Positions 31,808 to 45,045 of a DNA stretch of 64,000 nucleotides are shown here, piece after piece; the first letter of the stretch is position 1; every line of letters starts with the position of its first letter. A model generated the notes under the pieces. That model was not told the DNA's origin. It did not search any database and saw only the letters and a list, made by a program, of their open reading frames with translations. A program made the position numbers and the translations under genes. The stretch covers positions 1,045,394 to 1,109,393 of the forward strand of contig BCKC01000007.1 in assembly GCA_001600455.1 (NCBI GenBank). The letters are read 5' to 3'. This DNA is from Endocalyx cinctus (lineage: Eukaryota; Ascomycota; Sordariomycetes; Amphisphaeriales; Apiosporaceae).

Positions 31808-34378
31808 ATGACAGCTCCATTTATATGTCGACAACGTATCGCGCGGCTGCCGCATAGCTACTACAACTTTCGATTGATCCTACAATCCCGAATTCGTTTA
31901 CGCCATTCCTCAAATTTCGTGCTATCATCAGCACCATTCCCTTTCCCGCAGTCACGACAATACGGTGCTCTTGGACTCCACCCAAATGCTGAGAATATCT
32001 ATATCGAGGACTACCTCGGAGTGGCTCCAGCGGACTCCACCGGGAATTTTCAAACAGGTGAACCGATATCACAGGATAGAAGCCTTGCCAGGAGTCTCGA
32101 ATCGAGAGAAAGGCAGCATGGCGCATACGTACACCAAAAGGAACGAGTCATAAACTTTGACAAACTAAAAGGAAAGCTCCTCAAGTCTCCGAGCAGCTTG
32201 GGCCAGATGCGCGACGACGTGAAAAAATTATATAATCTTTCGCCTCCAGAAACGTACCACGCTGTTAATCAGCTTAAGAAGTTGCTTTTCGAAGGTTCCA
32301 GGGACGAGGCAGCAGTACGTCTTGACCAATTTAATGCCTGGAAGAGATATTTTACCCAAATATCGGGATCCATAATTAAATCCAAAGATCTCGATACAGC
32401 CGAATCTACAAGCTGGGTTGCCCTTAGCGATGCGGACTACACAATCAATTCGGCATGGCAGAGAATAGACCAGGGAAAGCGCGAGCGCTCCTGGCCTGGC
32501 ATGGTTCGTTCGGCTTGTATTTCACATCGTCATGTGTTACCACGCTTTATTCGAGCTACCTTCGATCCTTCTTGGGCTCCTAATTACATTGTGGAAGACA
32601 CGCTTTACTTCCTTTGTCGGGATCGTTCACGTCTCGAAGGTGATTCTAGTTGGCAAAAGGAAGTCCGGGGCCTAGTCTTCTACTTACTTGACCACGCTAC
32701 GCCGGGATATTTGACATTTCCGCAGCCCACCTTGGGCAAATTAGCATCTGTATTATCGAAATCCGACATGATCAAGCTATACGAAACTTTAGAGCGCATC
32801 AAACACCCATTAAGCGCAAATACCTCACTGCACTTCGCAAGTCGCTTTGCGGCGATACCAGACTACAAGTCACGCGCCGCCAACATCATATGCCAACTAA
32901 CTAAGACTCCGGGCTTTGATATTAATTCTCCCGCTGCTGCAAGCGTATGCACAACCTTGCTTAATCTGAAAGAGAAAGACCCCTTTCCAGATGGGGACGC
33001 CGCACCAGATGTACTCTTTAAGACACTTCTTGCCCATGGTCTAAACCCGAACTTACTAAGTTTGACGGCATTAATCCGCAATTTTTGCGTTCAAGGCCAT
33101 CTAGATACCGCGTGGAAGGTGTTTGATTTGATCATTCAACTTGGACATCGGCCCGACGACTACGTCTATTCAACCCTCTTAAATAGGGCTAAGCTTGATC
33201 TCGACACCATGTCAGTCCAAAAGATTATAGACCTTATCCAAAACCAGCTTATATGGTCTCCTGCCATTGTAAATGATTGTATAGATTTCCTTCACCGGTA
33301 CTATGAATCTCTGCCTGTGAAAGGACGACGACAGCGCAAGAAGGAGCCGGGCGCCTGGCGGCCTATGTTGTCTCTTTACGCTAAATTCTATAAATTTGCT
33401 CCATTGCAAAAACTCACCTTGTTCCCACTGGACGAACTCGTAGTATTCGGAGAGGTCACCTTCCGTGCCGAGCCAACCGCCGTTCAAGCGATATCTTTTC
33501 TGTCACCAAGACCATATCGTTACCTCCAGCGGCCCGATAGTCACATCTTGTCTATAATGTTTGCAGCACATCTGCGATCAATTAACCGTCCGAATCGCAT
33601 ACTGCAATACTGCAGGTACTTCAGGCGACTTCTTCATGAAGGAGATACCGTAGCTACCGAGATAGTCAAGAACCACGGCACACGGGTCTACGACGTCTTC
33701 TTAAGAAATCTGATGCAGTTCCGTGATACTATCCCGGCGGGGATCAATCTGGTCATTAACATGATAGAGATGGCGACGCATCCCCTTCCCGGGGGTGGAG
33801 GAATCAAATACCCTGCTCCATCTACTCACACCTGGACGATTTTGTTGAACTCCTTCAAGAATCATAAAGCTCCTGATGGCGCGGCCCGTGTTTTGAACAT
33901 TATGATGAACAGTGGTGTGCAGCCCAACCTCGTCACTTGGAATGCCTTTATCAAGGCATTGGTAAATACAAATCATGTGAAAACAGCGACGCGCGCAGTA
34001 CAGTACATGGAACAGCGCGGATTCCAACCAGATAGCCATACCATGCAAGCGTTTAGCGAGTTATCGCAGCAAGGGAAAGACATGGCGATCAAATTGCTCG
34101 AGACAGCTCGTCAGCGACCGGTCAAGTTGAGCAAATCGTTCCTACGAGAGCCTCGACATACCATGCTAGTTATGAGCCCCATAACGGCACGTCTTTTGAC
34201 CAAGAGATCCCCTCGAACAATCCGCGGAAAGCTCCGGCAGCTAGAAGTCAGCTGGCACAAGTACAAAAGGATGGCAGAGAGTAAAAATCTTAACATAAGT
34301 TCAAGAAAACATAACATAAATCCAAAACGACGCAGCGTCAATTTAAGAAAACATAGACGACGACCAAAGGACTTTTGA
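31808..34378 (+). CDS. Mitochondrial pentatricopeptide-repeat (PPR) protein
   Basis: A single 856-aa exon. The first 40 residues are rich in Arg/Ser/Leu/Phe and lack acidic residues, as in a mitochondrial presequence. PPR helices are visible at about residues 395-470 (PNLLSLTALIRNFCVQGHLD, then a WKVFDLIIQLGHRPD helix) and at about 670-755 (HTWTILLNSFKNHKAPDGAA and QPNLVTWNAFIKALVNTNH). The C-terminus is strongly basic (Lys/Arg/Asn). PPR proteins of this size act on mitochondrial RNAs or mitoribosomes in fungi. The individual RNA target cannot be read from the sequence. The ATG at 31808 is the first in frame. Confidence 0.85.
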   Translation: MTAPFICRQRIARLPHSYYNFRLILQSRIRLRHSSNFVLSSAPFPFPQSRQYGALGLHPNAENIYIEDYLGVAPADSTGNFQTGEPISQDRSLARSLESRERQHGAYVHQKERVINFDKLKGKLLKSPSSLGQMRDDVKKLYNLSPPETYHAVNQLKKLLFEGSRDEAAVRLDQFNAWKRYFTQISGSIIKSKDLDTAESTSWVALSDADYTINSAWQRIDQGKRERSWPGMVRSACISHRHVLPRFIRATFDPSWAPNYIVEDTLYFLCRDRSRLEGDSSWQKEVRGLVFYLLDHATPGYLTFPQPTLGKLASVLSKSDMIKLYETLERIKHPLSANTSLHFASRFAAIPDYKSRAANIICQLTKTPGFDINSPAAASVCTTLLNLKEKDPFPDGDAAPDVLFKTLLAHGLNPNLLSLTALIRNFCVQGHLDTAWKVFDLIIQLGHRPDDYVYSTLLNRAKLDLDTMSVQKIIDLIQNQLIWSPAIVNDCIDFLHRYYESLPVKGRRQRKKEPGAWRPMLSLYAKFYKFAPLQKLTLFPLDELVVFGEVTFRAEPTAVQAISFLSPRPYRYLQRPDSHILSIMFAAHLRSINRPNRILQYCRYFRRLLHEGDTVATEIVKNHGTRVYDVFLRNLMQFRDTIPAGINLVINMIEMATHPLPGGGGIKYPAPSTHTWTILLNSFKNHKAPDGAARVLNIMMNSGVQPNLVTWNAFIKALVNTNHVKTATRAVQYMEQRGFQPDSHTMQAFSELSQQGKDMAIKLLETARQRPVKLSKSFLREPRHTMLVMSPITARLLTKRSPRTIRGKLRQLEVSWHKYKRMAESKNLNISSRKHNINPKRRSVNLRKHRRRPKDF

Positions 34379-37300
34379 GTGGTGTTGAGCAGAACCTTTT
34401 TTTAATACCTGTACATATAACGATGTATATAACATGACCATCTCATATCAGCATCCTGCAAGGAAGGACCTCCTCAGGCTTATTATATACAGTATCATAC
34501 GGATTTCTATATGGCGTTCGAGGCTGGTTGGCATTCTTTTGTTCTGGATGACGAGAATACCCATACAAAAAAGTTCATGAATAGACGGGGAAATGGTTTC
34601 TATGCACATCTTTATATTCTATATCTACAAAATCATCCCATCATCATCTTATATCCTAAATAAATATATATATTACACCGTATCCTTTCTTCAATCTCGT
34701 ATTCGATATATCCTTCAAAATCTTTCAACGGATAGCAATCTCCTCATACAGGACAGAAAATCAAGCAACTCATTTCTCTTCATTACGACATAATATTCAT
34801 GCAAACATCGATCATTTCTTCCGCTGTCCATAAACATCGCTTTCGCTTCCCATAAAGTCAGTAACTTTCAAAATATTCAGAACTCAGAAATTATACGACC
34901 CCCATCTAATACCAGTTGGTACTCATCAAATTGTCTTTGGAACAAAGTGTATGTATGTACGTATGTACCCAAACTCGATCGGGGGTCTCTCATCATAGTT
35001 CTTTTTTATACTTTTTTTTTCTTTTCGTCTCTTAACGTTTCTCCCCCCCCTGTGTTCCTGCTTGTAGATTTTTTATTTAAAAAAAAAAAAAAAAATTCTT
35101 CGACAAAAGTGTGAATTAAAGAAAAGAGCAGAAACATATATTTAATTCAGTGATTTTTTTTTTGTCGGACCAGCATCTCGCGCGTAGAACATCTCTTTTT
35201 AACTCGCAACTCGTTTAAAAAAAAAAAAAAAAAAAAAGTCGCGGTAAGAAGAGTGTTTTTTTTTTTTTTTCTACGGCGATGAAAATCCCTTTTTAACGTT
35301 GACGCCGTAACGATTTGTTCCCCTTTTTTTTTTTCGAGACTACGAAAAGAACAGAAGAGAGAAAAAATCGTTCCGGTGAAAACGTTAAAAAGGGATCCAG
35401 CCCCCCCCCCCCTTCGGGTGTATATATACATATATGGTCAAACGACGGTTGGTTCGCGTTACTTTGTCTCGTAGCCGAAGGCCAAACGGAGAACGCGTGC
35501 CCGCGGAAATAAAAAGAGAGAAAAAACCAGGACAAAAGGTATCCCTCATTGTCCCCGTCGTTGATGCTGGGATTAACAAAAATAGGGGGGGCTCTTAGTT
35601 AAAAAATGTATGAAGGGGGGGGGATAAAACCCCGATAAAAAAAACCCCCTCCCCTCTTAAAATACCCTGTTACGACTTTTTTGGTCGCCACCCCCTTTTT
35701 TTTTTTGGTTCATGCAAGAGTATATCTATATATCGTATTTATACGACTCGAGCAGTTGGTTTTTTTTTTGGTAAGAGGTGACGAAGGTTCTGAATTCACT
35801 CTATCCGTTTCGAAGAAAAACGACATTTTTTGGCCCACGACACGAGATTCTCGAACGGATAGGATGTGAAAGACCTGATCCAACTTTCATCACAAAGGGA
35901 GTGAAGAAAGGGGGAAAAAATGAGCCCGCAGGTATATACCCTCTTTTTAAAAACGCGGCGGCGGGGCATAGAGCGCCTTTCCGAACGTTTCAGGAACGAG
36001 GGGTTCCTCCAAACTCGCATGTGTAGGTTAGAACACTTGTCTATCGTTAGCGCGAATGGTCGCCACGTATGTAAGATAAATACCGAGATAGTATTTTTTT
36101 TTTCCCAACAAACATAAGAGCTCTAAACAGGAAGGCATCCTTCTTCGGTCCCGCGTCGCCTGTGTCGGGACCGGGTGCCAGATATCGGGGGCGGGGGGGC
36201 GGCGTTGAAAAGGAGGAAAGAAGAAATGGCAGGGTCAAACAGCTAGGCTTTATGTTGACCGAGCATTTCCGTGAGGTGGAAAAGAACGAGAGAAGGATGA
36301 AGAGAAAAAGAAGAAGAAGTTTGGGGGAAGAACCAGAGACGATATTTATAGGGGGAAAAAAAATCGAAGGCCAACAAAATGAAGAAGAACGGAAGGTTTT
36401 TTTGGTAAGTTCAGACTTCTTCGAGATCATCCTAACTTCAAGACACAGATAATACTAGAAGACTTCATGTCAAACTTAAAAGTTTTATAAGTAGCAAAAG
36501 TAACGTGTCTTTTCCCCTTAAACCACCCAGCCTAGCTAAGAGGACACAAGCCTAAATTCCAAGGTTATGCCGATACTGAACATATTTATTCTTTTTGGCC
36601 ACGGATATATGACATAAAGGTATAGATGTCTCAAGCCTCTCTATATCGGTCTGAGGGTCCGGCTGCGTTTCTGGAAAACGATGCTTGATACACTTTGTTT
36701 TGCTTTGCTTCCGGTCTATGTCAGAGCTCTTTAGGTCGTTCTATCCAGCCCATTAACTTGAAGCCCCTGCTACCACTTCTAATGCTTTTAACTTTGGCTT
36801 GTGGTTTAATTAGAGTCTCAGACCCTTCCGTAGACTGCAAGCTCGCCTCCCGAAGTAAGTAGATACCAACATCAATAAAGAGAGTGACGTATGGAAATCA
36901 TAAAATGCTCTAGACACCTCGTAGGATATTCTAAGATAACTAGGTGTTACTAGTTGGGCAGATTCTACGGTATCGACAATTCCAATATCAGATATCTATT
37001 TCCTCTCTCTGGTACTCCCCCTTTTCCTTATCCCTCGCCACTCGAAAAAAAAAAAAGTGACAGTATGAAGTATAATCCCACCACGAAACCTCGGCCCCTT
37101 CAAATCATCATAGACTGGTATGATCTATCTATCCTTAGTCTAACAGATATACCTAAACTTTAGTGACAGAGAAAGTATCTCCATGGAATCTACGGGATTG
37201 ATCAAAACGCCGACGGAGAGAACAAAGAACCCTAGCTATCATAAAGACACAAGTAAAAGATCACTAATAGAAAACACTCATCATCAATCAAAGCTACGCC

Positions 37301-38623
37301 AGAAAAGGAAGATCCAGGCCCTTAAGTTCGAGACCGCGGGAGTAAGCAGAGAGTCCCGATGGACACCGAGAAGCCGCCGACGATACTAAATCCTTTCCGT
37401 GATTTGCTTTTTGCTTTTGTCTCCCTCGGGATTTGCTTCTGTTCTAATCTTGTACCGGTATTTTTTTTTTTAGTCTTATCGGTCTTATCTAATGTACCAC
37501 TCAAGAGTCTCCAAAAAGAATGAGTAAAAAAAAAAAAAAAAAAAAATTGAGAAAGAGGAGAGATACATATGAATTCGGTTCGGCATATAGGGTAGATTTC
37601 CAGATCTCGATATTTTGGGTATTGGACGATCCCCCCCATCCGGGTGTGCCGGGAGATGGGGCAGGAAGATTTTTTTTTTTTGACTCATTCTATACGGAGC
37701 AGCTAAAATAAATAGAACGCTTCGTATCGTACGTAGCGTAATAGATGATACAGTCATATTCGAGAAGAAGAAAAAGACGCGGGTACAAAATTTTAGATTG
37801 AAATATCGGATCCGGGGATTTTCCCGTCGTGTCTTGAAGAGGAAAGGAGAACACCATTTACGAATATGTGCTCCACCGTTTTGGGGAGGATCGAAATTAC
37901 GATGTTATGTATATACATCCACCTGTCTTATCTATTTTTTTTTTGAATAGTCATGAAACATACCATCGTCGGCAATCTTCAATGACGTGGCTTGTTCTCT
38001 CTTTCGGGCTTTAACACAGCCCGTATTTTGGTAGAGGGGTTACCTCTTATCACTGTACAAAATTTTGAATTGGATGGGTCTATGTAAATGATGAAGCTCA
38101 GGAAGAGGATGTGTGATGTGGGCAGGGTATATCCCAGGTAATAATAACATACCATGTTACAGCCTATTAGAATACAGCTAATCCCATTTGAAGGACAATA
38201 ACCATGAGATCTAGGTAGTTGGAGGTCAAAAAAAGTATGAAATGAGTTCCGTTACTGGAGAAAAAAAAAATGGCGTGATCAGTAAGTAATAACAGCACAT
38301 GTTATTGAGATCCCCTCATCTGGTATTTTACCCCCTCGACAAGGATGAACACGGTTACCAATAACATTTGTAGGTCATGTTGACTGTTGAAGTAAATTTC
38401 TTCGTTTAAATCTCGCTATTTAGTTTATTAAACACGGTGCGGTTACGCTCGGTCAATTCCATCGTGTCTCGTAATCAAGGGATATGAATGATATGTAGAA
38501 GAGATGAGTATGCTCTATAAGCCCTCAACATCTACTTCAATGAGTAAAAATACATCATGCTAGCTTAGATTTTAGCATATATTAATTAAGAATGTGTAAT
38601 ATCTGATTAAGCAACTGGTATTA
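34379..38623. other. 4.2-kb spacer between convergent genes, dense in homopolymer runs
   Basis: No supportable gene. The segment 34.9-37.7 kb is packed with homopolymers of 9-23 bases of all four kinds (A runs near 35082, 35218 and 37527; T runs near 35155, 35256, 35327 and 37670; a C12 run at about 35401; G runs near 35611). Apparent ORFs here are translated low-complexity tracts. Confidence 0.55.
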
Positions 38624-41152
38624 CTAGGAAGCGGTGAACCCGCTATCTTGTCTATCCATGAGGATGTGATCGATGGCGGTCTGTATATTCGTTAGTACAA
38701 GTCGTAATTTAATAAGGGAGACGAAGAGATTTACCCAGTCCATTACATTCGCACCATTCAAGACACTATCAATAGGAGCCGAGTCTCCAAAGTCGAGATG
38801 GAAATCTATAGCAGTGATGAGTGCTGTCTGGTCGTATGATGTTGGCCGGCCGTTGAACATGCTTTGTATAGGTTGAGTATCGTTGTTGAGTAGGCTAGCC
38901 AGAGACCCATCGCGGACTTCAGGTTGGGGAGGTGGCGGAGGCGGAAATTTGGCGTAAGGATCCTGCATAGAGACTTTGCGAAGGATAGCACCTACTACCC
39001 GAGTAGCATGAGCAGCATCTCGGGAAGCATGTTTCCTCTCGGACCACATCTTGTATGAAGCCCCGAGGGCCTTCAACCTTCTCGATCGATCCGCCGGGCT
39101 AAAAAAGAGTAAAAAGTTTTAATCACTGATTTCTGGGAGATGCTACGTTAAAGACGCGGAACAACTTACCTGCATGGCAGATTTTCCGTGAGATCAAGAC
39201 ACAAGATCATTGCCGCTATCAAGAAATCGTGAAGAGTGAGGGACGAGAGCATATATTTGTCCTCGAATAACCTGCCGCCTGGTTTACTCTCCTCTTCATA
39301 TTCTACGTGAAGATCTAAAATCCTCAACGCCGCTTCCCTACAAGCATCTCTCGATAGATCATATCTCCGGTTTTCCTTTTCCCGGTTGAGATATGGCCGA
39401 TGTAATACGCATATGCTCTTCAAGTACATCAACTCCAGCATTAGGCGGTGCATGATGTCAAAGGTCTGATCAGTAAAGCTATATGACCGAATTGGTCGGA
39501 TCTGTAACGAAGTCGGCACTTGCTCGTGATAGCGACGGATCTCACGATCGAGTTGGAGCACATCATCGTAAGGCGGTGGATTTATCGAAAGCGCGAACCT
39601 TATGACTCGTCGTAGAAGTCGACAGAGTTTCGACTTATAGCATAAGTACAGAGTCGACGTAGGCTCGGTTGGTGGTCTGGCAGGAGGCAATACCATCATA
39701 TCCTCGTCAAAATCCGAGTCGAACAAATTGCTCGGAGACTCGGTGTCGCATTCGTCATCTCTGATCATAGGGGGCATGCCGAGCTGGAAAGAGTAGAGTA
39801 CGTCGAAAACTTCGATGAAGAACCAAGCTCTCCGGCGAAGCTCTCCTTCGAAGGGAGTCACATTTGACAGATATTTTGGATCTCTATGATAACCCATACG
39901 TTGTGCGCACCGAGCAACAAGGCCAATTTTGGCCCAGCTACCCGAGTTGATTTCGTTTGCTCTCTGCATCTCGGAATAGCTGTGTAACATGAGAGCCTCG
40001 ATGGAGTACGGCTTACCAGCTAAGTAATCACCCGAGACCAGGCACTCGGTCGCTAAAGCAGCGAATTTTTCGGGCTCCGGGACGTCGGGTAACCCGGTCT
40101 CTCCTTTCTCGAGCACTATCGAAGATGCGATCCAGAGCATGGAGGCCAGGCAACTAATCCACAAAAGGCTGACCGAGGTCGGGGTTTTCCAGAATTCGGT
40201 ATACTCTCGCTGGAATTTGTTACTGTGGATATACGGCGCTACGCTGAATTTGTGCCTAAAATATAGTAAAACAAGATGGTCGGTTGTATTCTGCGACGGT
40301 AATCGCGAGACAGCTTGGGCGTGAGTGATATGTGGACACCTTTCAATGATGATGTCGGTGGTTTCCGACTGCGAACTCTGGTGAGGTGGAGGTGAGGGGG
40401 TGGAGGGGATTTCTGCTTCGGCCTCGATAATTCCCCTGATATCATGAATACTTTCGAGGATGGAAGCCCAATGAGTACCACCAACGTAGTTACCATCGCC
40501 GACCGCAACAGCGGTAGTACTGGGATGGGAGATAGTACCGACCGGGGCGGGTAAGCTTTGCGGTGAACTCAACTCGGAACGAGTATCAGCCTCGTTTCGT
40601 TGATCCGAGCTAGATGGAGTGTTGAGAGCGTGTTCTTGCTGTGCTTGACCATGAGTGACGAGTCCATGCACCATATCCTCCAGCTTCTGTAGTCGAAGCT
40701 GAAGGACCGGACGTGATACAGATTCATTCCTTAAGCGCGGTTCTACTTGCGGCCGGGTAGTCTCGGGGCGAGAAGACTTGCGAGCAGCACGAGGCGCATA
40801 CTCACAGAAATTGGCCTCACCGCTTTTGACACAGCGCTCACAAGGTTGTTGACGATCGCATTTCACCTTCAATCAGTTAGTTAGCACTGGCTTGGTAATA
40901 CATGAGATGGAAAATGATTCAATAATATGATTTTTTTTTTTTTTTTCAGTTGATGGGTAAAAATTATAATAATGATGACGATGACGATGATAACGATAAA
41001 TATAAAAATAGTTAACATACCTTACGAGTTCTACATAATAAACAACTCACTGGAGGACGATTTCGTTTTTGTATTTTACGCTGAGAGCCGTCACCTCCTC
41101 CAGGTTGAGCGCGAAAAACAGTGGTTTGATAGCTCGGAGGCCGGGCATCCAT
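38624..41152 (-). CDS. Zn(II)2Cys6 transcription factor with fungal-specific TF domain
   Basis: Exons 41152-41021, 40866-39170 and 39098-38624 give 767 aa. The first intron (GTATGT..AAG) splits the zinc cluster. The joined cluster follows CX2CX6CX5CX2CX8C: CLLCRTRKVKC, then DRQQPCERC and a final Cys in EANFCEY (residues about 37-69). A coiled-coil-like LQKLEDMV segment follows. The middle-homology (Fungal_trans) region spans about 210-560, with the characteristic RRRAWFFIEVFDVLYSFQLGMPPMI block. An in-frame ATG 15 codons upstream (41197) is an alternative start; 41152 was chosen because the sequence from there resembles family N-termini. Target genes unknown. Confidence 0.9.
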
Positions 41153-42038
41153 TATGGATATGTCGCGTCGGATGCCCGGGGATAACGATGAAATCACTTT
41201 TTTACTCTTTCTTTCTTTTTTTTTATCTCTTTTTCCTCTATCGTTATCCTTTTATTTCTGTTTCTGGTCTATTCGCTTTATGTTATTATCATTTAGATTT
41301 TAATTTATTTGTTTCGCCGAATCTTTCAACTAGTTGATTAAGATTTGATATTATGGTGATATATTATAGAAAATGGAATCTGATGAAGAAATAATAATAA
41401 TAAGAAGAGGTAAAAGGTTGATGTGACGAGGTTCGGAGTTTATTTCAAAAGGATACCGCCAAGAGATAATAAAAACCCTAGGTTAAGTAAGTACCTTGGT
41501 AAATTGGTAAATTGGTAAATTAGTAACGTTGTGTGTCATGTAATATATGGAATTTTATTTTATTTTATTTTTCTCTCTCTCTTTTTTTTTGCTTGGGATT
41601 TCTCTTTTTCTCTTCTCTCTCTTTTTCCCTGTCGGTGCTTGTCGGACTCGTCAAATATCTGATTACTACATAGTCAACTTAAACTAAGAAACGAATTAAA
41701 AATAAAAATGAAAAAAAAAAAAAGGCTTGAATGGGGATGGTCTGAAGCAGGGTAAAATGTTCATATGTCCATATGTCCATATAGTTAAAAGATAAATCCG
41801 TGACGGAACAAAGAGGAAAAGAAAAGACAGAAGCAAACTCCGCAGATTTGGCACTTGTACATATCGGGTACAATACGGGCTTAACAAGGGTACGTGTAAG
41901 GAAGGTGGAGTAATTCGGGACATCGGGATTTTGTCGGTAGGACTTAACTCTATTTCCGGTCAGGTATTCTGTTTTTTTTTTTATTAATTCTTTTCCCCCT
42001 TCTACCTAAGTAATATATTATATATGTACTATGTTAGG

Positions 42039-42062
42039 TATATATATATATATATATATATA
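42039..42062. repeat. (TA)12 microsatellite
   Basis: Perfect dinucleotide repeat flanked by TACCTA-type motifs. Confidence 0.9.
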
Positions 42063-43475
42063 CCTACGGTAACCTACCTAGGTATCTATTTTATTCGCCT
42101 AAAAAGCCTAAGATTTATACCATCTTCGGTACTTGGAGTACCTATGTAGCATATCCATTTACCTAAGTGCCTAGGTCCAGAGCACGTATCAGAATACTTA
42201 CTTTTAGTGTTTAACCTAGTACACATACAAGGCAAACACTAACGTATCAGTATATTATACCGACCTACTGAGTACCCTATACTTTAGGTATCTCATTCTC
42301 ACTAAAACTCCCCGCGTATCCGTCTCGTCAGCTACTACCAAAAAAAAAGTACTTGGATACCTCCCTCGGACAAGATAGGCGGGGGGAAAATAAATGCGAT
42401 GAGGTCAGCTTCAAATGCCAAGAAGAGCCTACCGCATATTCGGATATGTAGTAAGATCTAGTTGTAAAACCCGATTTTTTTCTTTCCTTCTCCATCATTA
42501 GTCAGATACGTAACGGACGATCGATATACATATAACAACAAGAGAAAAATGTGCTACACGTGTACTGTACGGAGTATGTACTTAATATACTCTATGGAAT
42601 CATGAATGATCAGAGTAATCAGGTAAAGACAAACTAACTATGGATATTTATAATGGATATACATACGTGGATACGATGCCTACCTAGGTACGTAGATGGA
42701 CATACCGCTATTCTTTTCTACTAGCCGGACTACGTCGTGTAGATCTACTTACATACAACATGCATATTAATGAACAAAAAAGGTGCTTGCTTATCATTAT
42801 TCAGAACTTTATTTGATATCGCCATCCAAAAAAACGCGTGTTGGCTCACTGGGAAGATAGAAAAGAAGTCTACATGCGTATATGTAAAGTAAGATCAACC
42901 ATCCATGGATCCATCACGTACAATAATAATATATGTAATACCAACTGACCGGTAAAGCCGAGACTAGTCCAGTTTATTCCCCGCCCGTTCCCCCAGAATC
43001 AATCTTGTTTGACAGTTGGGAATGATCCAGTTAAGTCGATGAGGTGAAAAAAAGGTACTTCTGTTTCATCGAATTTACTACCTATGTAGTTTTACTATCA
43101 ATTCATATTTGCGTGACTGAGTATCTCATAGGTCATGGTCATATCCATTACTAACCAACCTTACTTGCTCCGGGGACACACTTATCCTACGCCCGAGGAC
43201 CGATCAAAACGTAAGAAAATAATAATAATAATCAAAGCATGGATTGGTCAGTTGCAGTTGGTTGGTTCATCGATCGAACTCGCTTTCGGCACCGTAATAT
43301 ATCTCTTTCGGGTAACCCCCTTTTTGTTTTCCCCCCAAGGATTGTTCGAGCTGAGTCTTGCCGTGATTATATACCGTCCCTCTCTGTATGGACGACGATC
43401 GTCTACGCGAGAGCCAGCCAGACGTACGGCCTTACGCTCGACTACGCTAATATGCTGACACATGTCAAGCCGTGT

Positions 43476-43521
<46 letters not shown>
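43476..43521. repeat. 46-base poly-G tract
   Basis: Uninterrupted G run on the plus strand. The exact length is doubtful in any assembly. Confidence 0.85.
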
Positions 43522-43522
<1 letters not shown>

Positions 43523-45045
43523 AGGGAGGGTGCTAGGGAGCTATTCTTGATTTGTTGACCGTGCCTGTTCTTATGTAATCTCCAGCAGTTCTCCGGGCGA
43601 TACGTCTAGGAAAATTAGAAAGCGATTAGTGATCTAGAGCATGGACGCGAGGAATGCCTGTTCGTCCCTTTTTGGAAACAGTTCTTTTTTAGTAACGACC
43701 AAAAAAAAAAAAAAAAAAAAAGAGGAAACTCGGGGATTTCGGGAAACATCTATCTCCCGAAACCGGTCCACCGCTCCCTGCTAAACGAGGACGAGGAGAT
43801 TAGACCTAGCAGCAGCTGTTGTCGGGATGTGTGAAAACGTGTACCTAGTATAAGTACTCCGTATAAGACATCACCTATGATCCATGTCGTCGTCTATATA
43901 ACGAGGGGGACCCTTATAAATATCTCGGCCTAATCCCGCTGGCTATGAAGCCACCAGATAAGGGATCGCTGTTCCTGGCGAGTATCCAGGCCCTCTGGCC
44001 CTCTAACTGTGGCGCCCGTTAGACTGAAAATAAGAGAGAGCCCCTGAAGCCCTTTTAACACCGTCCATCGTCATCAAGATGTCTAAGTGTTTCTGCCGCG
44101 TCAAATGTACTCATTGATTTCAGCCAACCTAATTTGACTAACGAGGACTTCCTAGGGATCCTCTAACTCCCTTTCTGAGACAGACGTTATATGTGCCGTA
44201 CGCGTCTGGGATGTAGTAATACTCAAAACGCAATATATGTGTGAGTAGAAGATTTATTTTTAACTTCCGAGGTAGGGACGTTGTAAGCAGCTAGTAGGTA
44301 AATCTCTTTCCAGTCTGATTGAGGTCAGCACACCGCATACGCTAAGTTTTCATTTGGGCAAAATACAAAATATCGCTACTTTCGATGGAGAAATATTTAA
44401 GTGAGATTAAAAATCATTGAAGCATTGAACACCTAGTGTATAGGAATATAGCGGATGACAATACATCTGCCACTTATATCTTCTTTTTTTTCCTTTTTTT
44501 TCGTTGCATACTCGATTTATTCAAGTATCTATATATATTTCATTATAATACATCAACAAAGATCAAGATGATAACCATGAGGTTAGGGTAGAGCAGATGA
44601 CGGTTTTTTTTTAGAAAATAAAAAGAAGAAAAAAACGCGCATAATAAAAATGAAGCTTTGAGCTAATTTGAATCTTTTTTTTTTTTTTCTTTTGTTCGGC
44701 TTTTTACTTCTCCCCCAAAAATCAAGACGGATAGAAATCGCAAAGAACAAGAGGAAAGGATTATATAAGTTATCAACGCTATGAGGGGGTATCATAATTT
44801 GATCTCGTTAAACAATGATATAGGAGCAAGGAAAGCGGGATCAGTAGGAAGATATATAAATATATGTATAAGAGGAATTAACAAGGAGGCCAACTATGGG
44901 ATAGGTAGAAAAACAATGCCCGGTAAAGAAGTCGTTTATATCAGCAAGTATAATAATAATAGTCGAAGTAAAGTAATAAATGGCTTTCCCCCGTCTCAAA
45001 ATAAAGAAAAATAGGTTGATAGGTTTTCTATAATGTCTTATCCGC

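Larger units (their letters stand above)
41153..45045. other. 3.9-kb intergenic region with simple repeats
   Basis: AT-rich, no convincing gene. It holds a (TA)12 tract (42039-42062), TACCTAGGTA palindromes (42075-42084, 42681-42690), TACTCCGTA/TACGGAGTA copies (42568-42576, 43855-43863) and a G46 homopolymer (43476-43521). The proximal part is presumably the promoter of the Zn2Cys6 gene on the minus strand. Confidence 0.5.

Noticed and set aside
35147..37757. Numerous 60-127 aa ORFs with Phe- or Lys-runs
   Set aside because: They are translations of homopolymer tracts and overlap one another in several frames.
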